Assembly: GCA_028288945.1 (NCBI GenBank)
Contig: JAQGHH010000493.1
Span: 1 to 7,831, forward strand
Length of the DNA stretch: 7,831 nt
Origin: Phycisphaerales bacterium
Lineage (GTDB): Bacteria; Planctomycetota; Phycisphaerae; Tepidisphaerales; Tepidisphaeraceae
Reading direction: 5' to 3'
Under the pieces are notes generated by a model. That model ran no database searches and was not told where the DNA came from. It saw only the letters and a list, made by a program, of their open reading frames with translations. Positions 1 to 6,137 of this stretch are shown in pieces (the stretch's first letter is position 1; every line of letters begins with the position of its first letter). A program made the position numbers and the translations under genes.

Positions 1-1406
1 CGGGCATCGAACTCGCCCACGAGTTCCTCCTCGAGAGTCTCCTGCTGCGCGACGATCAGCTCCGCGCCGTAATCGAGCGCGAGCATCTGGGCGGTGTCGT
101 GGTCGAGGTTCTGGTTGATGTTGGCGAAGACGCCCTGGCGAATGAGCTTCGTCAGGATGTCGTTGGCCTTCACGCCCAGCGCCGCCGACAGGCTCTTTAC
201 CGTAATCGGCTCTTCGATCTCGATCGGCACGCCCTTTTGCAGGCCGGTCTTTGCCAGCGGGTGCGAGCCGCGGGCCTGGGTCTTGACCATATGGCGGTCG
301 ACGCCCGCGCGGTGGCTGGCGGCTTGCGCCAGACGCGTGCGGCGTTCCGCGAGATCGGCTTCGCTGAACTCGCGGAGCTTCTCCTGCGCCTCGCCGCGAC
401 GGCCGTCGGGGCCGCGTCGGCGGTTGGAATTGGTACGGCCGGCGGCGCCTTTGGCCGCTGCGGCTTTCTTGCGGGCTTCGGCGTCGTCCTCCTCCTCGGT
501 GACCTTGACGCCGCGGCCCTGCTGCGGGCGGGCCTGCGTGAATGCCGGCGCGTCGCCCGGGCGCGGGCCGCGCGGGCCGCGGCTGCCGGGGACGGGAACG
601 ACTTCGGGTTTTTCCTCGCGGACGACGCGCGGGCCCTGAATCTTGGCGGGCGTCCTGGCGACGTCTGAGCCGAGTTTCGGGGCGGGTGTAACGGATTTGC
701 GCTCGACGGTGGCGGGGCCGTGGCCGCCCATGGACTTGAGGCTGACCGTCGGCCGGGCCGTGGGCGGAACCGCCATCGGGCGGTGCCCCGGGCCGTGCGG
801 CGCTTGAGGCGCGTGGGGAGCGGCGGGCCCTGCGGGCGGCGCAATCGTCGCCGCCGGTGCGAGCGGAGGCGCCGACGGCACGACGGGCGCAGGCGCAACC
901 GGGGCCGCCGGCGCGGGTGCGACCGGTGTCGGGTGCGGCACGTGCAGGTCCGCGGCAGGCGCGGGCGGAGCGATGACCGGCTCGGGCCGATGCGGCGCAA
1001 TCTCCGCCTGCGGCTCGGGCACTTGCACGGGCTCATGGGCGGCCGCCTCGGTTACGGGCTCGGACGGCGCGAGTTGCGGCTCGACGACAGGCTCCGGCTC
1101 CGTCCGTGCTTCCGGCTCGGCCGCGGCGGTCGTGCCTGACCCGTCGTCATTCGCTTCGTCACCGAGCTGCTTCTTGACGACGCGGCGCTTGGGCTTCACC
1201 TCGACGGGTGGCGCAACCTGTACGGCCGTACCGCCCCCGCCGCCGCTGAACCATTCGCGCACTGTCTCAGTCAGCCCCACACTGAGAACGCTCATGTGGT
1301 TGGGGACTTTTTCGCCCAAGCCCTCCTCGCGACATTTCGCGAGGATCGCCTTGCTTTCAACTCCCAATTCCTTGGCAAGCTGGTTGACTCGGATGCCTTT
1401 AGCCAA
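1..1406 (-). CDS. infB: Translation initiation factor IF-2, N-terminal part (runs off left edge)
   Basis: IF-2 is the GTPase that brings initiator fMet-tRNA to the 30S ribosome and promotes subunit joining in the cytoplasm. Visible here are 468 codons. Residues about 2-52 form a first IF2_N fold (starting AKGIRVNQLAKELGV). Residues about 53-397 are a long low-complexity linker, Pro/Ala-rich first and then Arg/Lys-rich. Residues about 398-448 form a second IF2_N fold (EEPITVKSLSAALGV, then NINQNLDHDTA), followed by an acidic stretch of the kind that precedes the G domain. The GTPase motifs lie beyond the edge. The start is TTG at 1404-1406: no ATG fits, the TTG is directly followed by the conserved AKGIRV, and GAGGAG (1414-1419) lies 7 bases upstream. 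An in-frame ATT just before it is less likely. The gene lies 173 bases downstream of nusA on the same strand, the classic nusA-infB order, with no ylxR or L7Ae-like gene between. Identity is very secure; the exact start is fairly secure. Confidence 0.95.
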   Translation of the reverse strand, partial: MAKGIRVNQLAKELGVESKAILAKCREEGLGEKVPNHMSVLSVGLTETVREWFSGGGGGTAVQVAPPVEVKPKRRVVKKQLGDEANDDGSGTTAAAEPEARTEPEPVVEPQLAPSEPVTEAAAHEPVQVPEPQAEIAPHRPEPVIAPPAPAADLHVPHPTPVAPAPAAPVAPAPVVPSAPPLAPAATIAPPAGPAAPHAPQAPHGPGHRPMAVPPTARPTVSLKSMGGHGPATVERKSVTPAPKLGSDVARTPAKIQGPRVVREEKPEVVPVPGSRGPRGPRPGDAPAFTQARPQQGRGVKVTEEEDDAEARKKAAAAKGAAGRTNSNRRRGPDGRRGEAQEKLREFSEADLAERRTRLAQAASHRAGVDRHMVKTQARGSHPLAKTGLQKGVPIEIEEPITVKSLSAALGVKANDILTKLIRQGVFANINQNLDHDTAQMLALDYGAELIVAQQETLEEELVGEFDA

Positions 1407-1413
1407 AATCGAT

Positions 1414-1419
1414 CTCCTC
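1414..1419 (-). promoter_or_regulatory. Ribosome binding site fixing the TTG start of infB
   Basis: The minus strand reads GAGGAG 7 bases before the TTG at 1404-1406. It is the only purine-rich Shine-Dalgarno match near the conserved IF-2 N-terminus, and it decides the non-ATG start. Confidence 0.75.
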
Positions 1420-1555
1420 AACAGAAGCGGCCCGCGTCGCCCCGCCTCAGGGTCGCACGCCGCAACGTATCGTAACAAATGTTTGTTCTGTTCGCCTCTA
1501 CTGACCTTTTCGTCCATCAACAATTACGTCTAACTAGTACGTTGAAACCGGCCCG

Positions 1556-1579
1556 TCGGCCCAGTTGGGGTTGGGCCGA
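1556..1579 (-). terminator. Hairpin directly after the nusA stop codon (weak terminator, attenuator or processing site)
   Basis: A perfect 7-base-pair inverted repeat, TCGGCCC with GGGCCGA, encloses a 10-base loop and begins at the base after the nusA stop codon. It is GC-rich, but on the minus strand it is followed by CGACGGGCCGG rather than a run of T, so it does not look like a full intrinsic terminator. It may slow or process the nusA-infB transcript, lowering or separating infB expression. The rest of the 173-base gap holds one small inverted repeat (AACAAA/TTTGTT at 1474-1487) and no promoter I can defend. Confidence 0.4.
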
Positions 1580-3169
1580 TCACACCGGCTCGGCCCGCGT
1601 GCTCGTGGGCGGATCGAGCCGTCCCTCGGCAAGTGCGGCGGTGTCGTCGGTGTCGTCGGGGTACTCCTTCTTCTCCTGGTCCCCGTCGTCCGTCGTCGTC
1701 ACGCCCTGAATCGCCTGCTCCTCGGGTGACAGCTCTGACGTCGTCGCGAACGTCCGTTCGTCGTGCGTCGTCACCTCGGGCGCTGCGCCTTCCGTGGCTT
1801 CCATTGCACCGGGCACGACCGTGCCCGTGGCGTCCGCGTCGGCCGGCCCGCTCTCGTCGGGGCCGTGCCCGCCCGCCGGGGCACGAAGGGCATCGCCGAA
1901 GATGTCGGTCGTCGCGGCCGCGGCCGGTCGGGCCGCCCCGCTCGCGCCGGCGGCGAGCATCGCCGCCCGGTCGGCGGCCTTGGCCCGCGCCTCGGTCGCC
2001 TTCTTGGCTTCCTGCTCGATGGCCACCAGCTTGGCCTCCTCCGAGCAGCGGTCCACCACCAACTGGGCCCGCGCCTCCTCCAGCGAAAGCTCTTCCATCA
2101 ACGGTCCGGTACCGACCTCGTCAATATCGCGCACGTCGATCAGGCCCAGCGCGATGATCTTGTCCACCATCTCCTGCGTGATGCCGTCGATCGTCTTGAG
2201 CGTCTGGTCAAGCCGCTGGATGCCGGCCTGGAACTCGGGGGGAGTGAGGATGTCCACGTCCCAACCGGTCAGGCGCGCCGCCAGCCGCACGTTCTGCCCG
2301 CGCTTGCCGATGGCCAGACTAAGCTGATCATCCTTCACCACCACCGTCGCCCGGCCGAGCTCGAAGCAGAGCGCCACTTCCGTAACTTCCGCGGGCTTGA
2401 GCGCGTTGGCAATCAGAATTTGCGACGACTCGTTCCAACGCACGATGTCGATCTTCTCGCCGCCCAGTTCGTCGACGATATTCTTGATGCGGCTGCCGCG
2501 TACGCCCACGCACGCGCCCACCGCGTCCACCTTGCTGTCGATCGAACTGACGGCGATCTTCGTGCGGTGCCCCGGCTCGCGGGCGAGCGCCTTGATCTCG
2601 ATCGTCCGCTCGCCGACTTCCGGAACCTCGCGCTCGAACAGCCGCCGGATGAGCTCCGGGTGGCTGCGGCTGAGGATGATCTTGATCGCGCTAAGCGTGT
2701 CGCGCACTTCCATGATCAGCGCCTGAACCCGCTCGCCGACGTCGTGCTGCTCGCCCGGGATCTGCTCGCTCCGTGGCATGATCCCTTCGGCGCGCCCGAG
2801 GTTGACGATCATCGTTCCGCCTTCGAATCGGGCGATGGTGCCGGTGACGATGGTGCCCACGCGGTCTTTGAATTCCTCGTAAATGCTGCCGCGTTCGTCC
2901 TGACGGATGAGCTGGATCATCACCTGCTTGACGGTCTGTGCCCCGATGCGGCCAACCACGCTGAGCGGGAGCGCCACGCCCTGCCGGGTGGCGCCGATGT
3001 CGCCCGTGCTGCGGTCGACGGTTACCACGAACTCGCTGGTGTCTTCCGTGTTGAACTGCTTGCGCAGCCCGGACGCGATCGCCTGCTCGATGTCGGTATA
3101 AATCTGCTCCCGTTCAATGTTCTTGTCGCGGGCGATGCCGTCGACGATGCGGATCAGTTCCTGGTTCAT
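1580..3169 (-). CDS. nusA: Transcription termination/antitermination factor NusA
   Basis: NusA binds RNA polymerase and nascent RNA, promotes pausing and hairpin-dependent termination, and takes part in antitermination and rRNA transcription. The 529 residues show the full domain order. The N-terminal polymerase-binding domain is about 1-100 (MNQELIRIVDGIARDKNIER). The S1 domain is about 103-168 (VGTIVTGTIARFEGGTMIVNLG). KH1 is about 170-272, with a GVRGSRIKNIV motif at 222-232. KH2 is about 273-340, with IGKRGQNVRLAARL at 287-300. One helix-hairpin-helix-like segment lies at about 321-375. The rest, about 376-529, is an Ala- then Asp/Glu-rich tail that looks disordered, in place of the well-formed double acidic repeats of enterobacterial NusA. 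The start is supported by the conserved N-terminus and by GAGGAA at 3172-3177 just upstream. It is separated from the ATPase gene by a terminator, and no rimP precedes it. Identification is secure. Confidence 0.97.
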   Translation of the reverse strand: MNQELIRIVDGIARDKNIEREQIYTDIEQAIASGLRKQFNTEDTSEFVVTVDRSTGDIGATRQGVALPLSVVGRIGAQTVKQVMIQLIRQDERGSIYEEFKDRVGTIVTGTIARFEGGTMIVNLGRAEGIMPRSEQIPGEQHDVGERVQALIMEVRDTLSAIKIILSRSHPELIRRLFEREVPEVGERTIEIKALAREPGHRTKIAVSSIDSKVDAVGACVGVRGSRIKNIVDELGGEKIDIVRWNESSQILIANALKPAEVTEVALCFELGRATVVVKDDQLSLAIGKRGQNVRLAARLTGWDVDILTPPEFQAGIQRLDQTLKTIDGITQEMVDKIIALGLIDVRDIDEVGTGPLMEELSLEEARAQLVVDRCSEEAKLVAIEQEAKKATEARAKAADRAAMLAAGASGAARPAAAATTDIFGDALRAPAGGHGPDESGPADADATGTVVPGAMEATEGAAPEVTTHDERTFATTSELSPEEQAIQGVTTTDDGDQEKKEYPDDTDDTAALAEGRLDPPTSTRAEPV

Positions 3170-3181
3170 GGTTCCTCGCTA

Positions 3182-3256
3182 TTCAGTTGTGCAAACAGTT
3201 GCCAGTTATCAGTGCCGGTGAACACCTGGTCTCTGTGTTCTGTTCCGCTGGCAACT
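3182..3256. repeat. Degenerate copy of the heptamer repeat, with a 9-bp inverted repeat, in the nusA leader
   Basis: Three adjacent seven-base units (AACAGTT, GCCAGTT, ATCAGTG at 3194-3214), with TTCAGTT at 3182-3188, resemble the GTCAGTT heptamer seen at 4637-4699. AGTTGCCAG at 3197-3205 is matched by its exact reverse complement CTGGCAACT at 3248-3256, so the copy also has opposed arms. It lies between the terminator at 3267-3289 and the nusA start codon, and would be in the nusA 5' leader if the promoter lies within or above it. Relatedness to the larger array is my inference from unit length and sequence. Confidence 0.45.
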
Positions 3257-3266
3257 TTCACCAATT

Positions 3267-3289
3267 AAAAAAGGCCACCCGAGGCGGCC
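3267..3289 (-). terminator. Rho-independent terminator between the ABC ATPase gene and nusA
   Basis: On the minus strand GGCCGCC, the three-base loop TCG and GGTGGCC form a 7-pair stem with one G-U wobble, followed at once by six T residues. This is a textbook intrinsic terminator. It lies 96 bases after the ATPase stop codon and 97 bases before the nusA start, so it should end the upstream transcript and make nusA-infB a separate unit. On the plus strand the stem is followed by no T run, so the element is directional. Confidence 0.85.
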
Positions 3290-3301
3290 CACAGTTCGCA
3301 C

Positions 3302-3354
3302 GAACTTGATGCAACACACTAAACGCTCATCCGGAAACCCTCCGGACGGGCGTT
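3302..3354 (-). other. Strong stem-loop pair downstream of the ABC ATPase gene (3' UTR structure or small RNA)
   Basis: GATGCA (3309-3314) and TGCATC (3349-3354) are exact complements at the ends. Inside, ACGCTC pairs with GGGCGT, and TCCGGA pairs with TCCGGA around a five-base AACCC loop. The result is a long stem of about 18 pairs with one 1x1 mismatch and one nine-base one-sided bulge. A small hairpin, AGTTC/GAACT, follows on the minus strand at about 3293-3306, and then the terminator at 3267-3289. I recognise no Rfam family. It could be the 3' UTR of the ATPase message, a processed small RNA, or an attenuator that belongs to nusA. Confidence 0.5.
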
Positions 3355-3384
3355 GCATCGGCCAAAAGAGCTTGTCCATGCCAC

Positions 3385-4629
3385 TTATATGGGTGCATGG
3401 GACAGCTCGCTCGCTTGGCACAGGTTCATCCCGGTCACTCCGGGTGCGAAAAAGTGGATCTTACGCGCGTCGGCATACAGTGCCGCCCGCGCGTCGATCT
3501 GGAGGCCGGCATGCGCCTCCACCCGCACGACCACGTGGTCGTGCAGGGATGTACTTGCGTACACGTCCATGTCATTTCCCAACGGTTCAATCACGTTCAC
3601 CTTCACCTCGATCGGCGCGGGGGACAATGCCGCGTTCGCCGGCTCCAAATGCAAATGCTCGGGCCGAATGCCCAGCACCACGTGGCCGCCGACCGACCTT
3701 TCCAGCCGCTCCCGGAGGAACGACGGAACGACAAGCCTAAACCCATTACCCGGCAGCGTCAACTCACCGGCCGCAATCTGCTGCTCTTCCCCCCCTTCAT
3801 TTCCCGGCCGTCTCCCCCCCGCCGCCACCGGTTTTTGATGCGTTTGCAGCTTCCCGTCCTCGAAAACCATCTCGCCGTCTAACATCTTCAGGATCCCGTC
3901 AAAAAAGTTCATCGGAGGCATCCCGATGAACCCTGCGACGAATCGATTAGCCGGAGAATTATAGGTCGCCAGCGGCGCATCGGCCTGCTGAATGACTCCT
4001 TCCTTCATTACGACGATCCGGTCCCCTAGGGTCATCGCCTCTTCTTGGTCGTGGGTGACGTAGATGGTCGTGGTCTTTAAACGATGATGAAGCCGCTTGA
4101 GTTCGGCCCGGGTGGTGACACGGAGCTTGGCGTCGAGGTTGCTCAGCGGCTCATCGAATAAAAACGCCGCCGGCTCGCGGACGATCGCCCGCCCCACCGC
4201 CACGCGCTGCTTCTGCCCGCCCGAAAGCTGCCGGGGTTTGCGTTGCAACAGGTGCTCGATGTCGAGCACCCGCGCCGCCTCCGTCACTCGGTGCCGGATT
4301 TGCCCCCGCCCCATGCCGCGGAGTTTGAGGCCGAAGGCCATGTTTTTGTACACGCTCATGTGCGGGTACAGGGCATAATTCTGAAAAACCATCGCGACGT
4401 CCCGGTCCTTGGGCGCGACGTCATTCACGGTCCGGTCCCCGATCCGGATCACCCCGCCCGTGATCTCCTCCAGCCCCGCGATCATGCGCAAGGTCGTGCT
4501 CTTCCCACACCCCGAAGGCCCCACGAGCACGACGAATTCCTTGTCGGCAATGTGCAGATCAATCGCGTCGACAGCGGTGACGCCGCCCGGATAAACCTTG
4601 CTGACTTTCTCGAGTTCGACACGGGCCAT
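3385..4629 (-). CDS. ABC transporter ATP-binding protein, UgpC/MalK/MsmX family (carbohydrate uptake type)
   Basis: This is the cytoplasmic ATPase subunit that powers import through CUT1-type sugar or glycerol-phosphate permeases. The 414 residues carry every catalytic motif: Walker A GPSGCGKST at 37-45, Q-loop Q83, signature LSGGQKQR at 135-142, Walker B ending in E160 (FLFDEPLSNLD), and H-loop H193 (YVTHDQEEAMTL). The C-terminal TOBE/OB regulatory region (about 235-400) includes GIRPEHLHL. A Gly/Glu/Gln-rich stretch at about 264-287 looks like an insertion in that region. The start MARVELEKVSKVYPGG is canonical, yet no Shine-Dalgarno precedes it; heptamer repeats begin 7 bases upstream. No permease or solute-binding gene is nearby, so it may be a shared ATPase like MsmX, and the substrate cannot be told. 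The barrel gene lies upstream on the same strand, and the transcript probably ends at 3267-3289. Confidence 0.93.
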   Translation of the reverse strand: MARVELEKVSKVYPGGVTAVDAIDLHIADKEFVVLVGPSGCGKSTTLRMIAGLEEITGGVIRIGDRTVNDVAPKDRDVAMVFQNYALYPHMSVYKNMAFGLKLRGMGRGQIRHRVTEAARVLDIEHLLQRKPRQLSGGQKQRVAVGRAIVREPAAFLFDEPLSNLDAKLRVTTRAELKRLHHRLKTTTIYVTHDQEEAMTLGDRIVVMKEGVIQQADAPLATYNSPANRFVAGFIGMPPMNFFDGILKMLDGEMVFEDGKLQTHQKPVAAGGRRPGNEGGEEQQIAAGELTLPGNGFRLVVPSFLRERLERSVGGHVVLGIRPEHLHLEPANAALSPAPIEVKVNVIEPLGNDMDVYASTSLHDHVVVRVEAHAGLQIDARAALYADARKIHFFAPGVTGMNLCQASELSHAPI

Positions 4630-4636
4630 GGGACAA

Positions 4637-4699
4637 GTCAGTTGTCAGTTGTCCGTGGTCAGTTGTCAATTGTCCGTGGTCCGTTGTCAGTTGTTAGTG
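4637..4699 (+). repeat. Tandem heptanucleotide array, nine units, consensus GTCAGTT
   Basis: Sixty-three bases divide exactly into nine seven-base units: GTCAGTT, GTCAGTT, GTCCGTG, GTCAGTT, GTCAATT, GTCCGTG, GTCCGTT, GTCAGTT, GTTAGTG. There are no insertions or deletions, only substitutions. The array is the left arm of an inverted pair with 4742-4792, and ends 7 bases before the ATPase start codon on the minus strand. Read as protein, a 7-base unit gives a seven-residue repeat rich in Q, L, S and V (for example QLSVVRG), which explains a spurious plus-strand reading frame ending at 4764. Confidence 0.9.
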
Positions 4700-4700
4700 A

Positions 4701-4722
4701 AGGGAAATCAGGGGCTTTTCCT
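4701..4722. other. Central hairpin between the two heptamer arrays
   Basis: AGGGAAA (4701-4707) can pair with TTTTCCT (4716-4722), seven pairs with one G-U, around the eight-base loop TCAGGGGC. It sits in the 42-base unique spacer between the arrays, so it would cap the larger imperfect hairpin formed by the opposed arms. Confidence 0.4.
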
Positions 4723-4741
4723 GCCTCCACTGGCCACCGCC

Positions 4742-4792
4742 TACGGACCACTGACCACGGATAACTAACAACTGACCACTGACAAAACTGAC
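4742..4792 (-). repeat. Tandem heptanucleotide array, seven units, opposite orientation
   Basis: On the minus strand this reads GTCAGTT, a two-base TT insertion, then GTCAGTG, GTCAGTT, GTTAGTT, ATCCGTG, GTCAGTG, GTCCGTA. The two unit types of the left array (CAGT and CCGT cores) recur here in inverted orientation. The array ends 10 bases from the stop codon of the barrel gene, so repeats and their spacer fill nearly all of the 173-base gap between the two genes. Confidence 0.88.
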
Positions 4793-4802
4793 ATCCCACG
4801 AA

Positions 4803-6125
4803 TTAGAAATTAAAAACCGCATCGATCGCGACCGTCACCTGATCGTGGCGGCGGAAGCCGTCGAAGAAATTGCGGCTCGCATAGTCGTAGCGAATTTCCG
4901 GGCGAATCCGGAAGAATTGCCCGACGGCGTCGTTGGGGAATGGGGTAAGGGTCAGGCCCGCAGTCGCTTCATAGAGATTTTGGGCGATGCCGGTCGTGAA
5001 GCCTTCCTCGTCGCGGTACCACTCCAGGCGAAGGGCGGTGGAGATTTGGTCGCTGAACTTATAGACGCCGTAGCCGGAGACGCCGTACCAGCTTGCGGAG
5101 GTCACGTCGCCGGGGAGGGCTTGGTGGCCATACACGCCGTCGGCGAGAACCGTCAGCCTGTCGCTGAGTTGGTGAGTCAATGTGGCGTCAAGGACGGTCC
5201 GGTAGTGCGAATTGTCGTGGTCGAGTTCCGGACCGGTGACGAGGGCCAGTGACAAATCGGTGCTCTTGCCCATGCTGTAGCGGACACGGCCCAGGCCGTT
5301 GATCGCTCCGTTGTTGTCCTTCAGGGATTGGCCCCAGCCCCGGGAGATGCCGCCTTCAAAGCTGCACGTGTCGCAAAACTCGTAGTAGCCCGTGACGCCG
5401 GTCAGCGTGAATGGCAGTGCGCCGCCGAAGGTGTAGCTGTGCGAAAAGAAGACGCTCGCGTTGGGATCGATCTGCTTGAAGAACAGGAACTTTCCGGCCC
5501 GAATGCGAAGGCCGTTACCGATCGGCACTCCGACGTCGGCGTAAAGCTGGGGAATGTCGAACTGATATTCCGGGCCGGGCGCGACGCTGCTCCCGCTGTT
5601 GCTTCGGTTGCTGAAGTCGAACATTCCGTTGGAGTGGATGAAGCGGGCGTCGGTGCCGTAGAGCATTTCAAGGCGGCCGCCCACGTCCCACTGATGGGTG
5701 GACAGGTCCACCTTCCGCTCGAAGGCCAGGTCGATCTGGTTGATCTGGAAGCGGTTGTCATTGATGTCGAACACGCGGCCGAGGTTCAGGCTCTTGGCCG
5801 GGTTCATGAAATTGTAGTTGTACGAGGCTTGCGCCCACCCGTAGGCGTTGATACGCGTCTCCTGCATCGGCCTCCCCAGCGGCGTGTGATTGATAAGGTC
5901 CATCAAGGGGCGGTCGGAGGGATTAAGCGGGGCCGCGTTTGGGGCGAGGCTCGGGAGGTTCTCGTCCAGATAGAGCGGCTGATCCCCCAAAGAGAGGTCT
6001 TGCGGGCTGTAAGCCTCGGTCGGCTGCGGTTCGCCGGCCAGTGCGCTCGCGGCGGGCAAGACAAATGGACAAATGACGGACGCCGCCACGGTCGCCGCTC
6101 GGGCGATCCAGCTACTCTGAGACAT
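4803..6125 (-). CDS. Outer-membrane beta-barrel protein, BBP2 (putative porin-2) type
   Basis: This is probably a channel or barrel in the outer membrane; the solute is unknown. The 440 residues begin with a signal peptide (MSQSSWIARAATVAAS) whose likely cleavage is after ALA, residue 30. A Pro/Asn-rich linker follows at about 32-88, then a barrel domain from about 91 with alternating aromatic and polar strands (RINAYGWAQASYNYNF, WDVGGRLEMLYGTDARF). The protein ends AIDAVFNF, with the terminal Phe typical of barrel assembly signals. The pattern matches the planctomycete putative beta-barrel porin-2 family as I know it. C251 and C254 form a CDTC pair in what looks like a strand or loop. The start at 6123-6125 is preferred over an upstream in-frame ATG at 6305, because it gives a clean signal peptide and has AAGGAG (6132-6137) six bases upstream. 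The ATPase gene lies 173 bases downstream on the same strand. Confidence 0.85.
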   Translation of the reverse strand: MSQSSWIARAATVAASVICPFVLPAASALAGEPQPTEAYSPQDLSLGDQPLYLDENLPSLAPNAAPLNPSDRPLMDLINHTPLGRPMQETRINAYGWAQASYNYNFMNPAKSLNLGRVFDINDNRFQINQIDLAFERKVDLSTHQWDVGGRLEMLYGTDARFIHSNGMFDFSNRSNSGSSVAPGPEYQFDIPQLYADVGVPIGNGLRIRAGKFLFFKQIDPNASVFFSHSYTFGGALPFTLTGVTGYYEFCDTCSFEGGISRGWGQSLKDNNGAINGLGRVRYSMGKSTDLSLALVTGPELDHDNSHYRTVLDATLTHQLSDRLTVLADGVYGHQALPGDVTSASWYGVSGYGVYKFSDQISTALRLEWYRDEEGFTTGIAQNLYEATAGLTLTPFPNDAVGQFFRIRPEIRYDYASRNFFDGFRRHDQVTVAIDAVFNF

Positions 6126-6131
6126 GATTTG

Positions 6132-6137
6132 CTCCTT
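6132..6137 (-). promoter_or_regulatory. Ribosome binding site choosing the barrel-protein start
   Basis: AAGGAG on the minus strand sits six bases before the ATG at 6123-6125. The longer in-frame start at 6305 has no comparable site and would bury the signal peptide 60 residues inside the protein. Confidence 0.85.

Noticed and set aside
94..1139. Several Arg/Ala-rich frames on both strands over the infB linker
   Set aside because: The true frame is the TTG-started infB. The others arise from Pro/Ala/Arg codon bias in the low-complexity linker.
1763..3268. Long plus-strand open frame of 501 codons opposite nusA
   Set aside because: It is antisense to a complete, motif-verified nusA gene in GC-rich DNA. 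The translation is rich in His, Arg and Asp without any recognisable domain, as expected of a codon-structure shadow.
4243..4764. Plus-strand frame whose C-terminus reads through the heptamer repeats (QLSVV-type string)
   Set aside because: Most of it is antisense to the ATPase gene, and its tail is only translated heptamer repeat.
4637..4792. CRISPR array
   Set aside because: Units are seven bases, adjoin without spacers and occur in both orientations. No cas gene is present.
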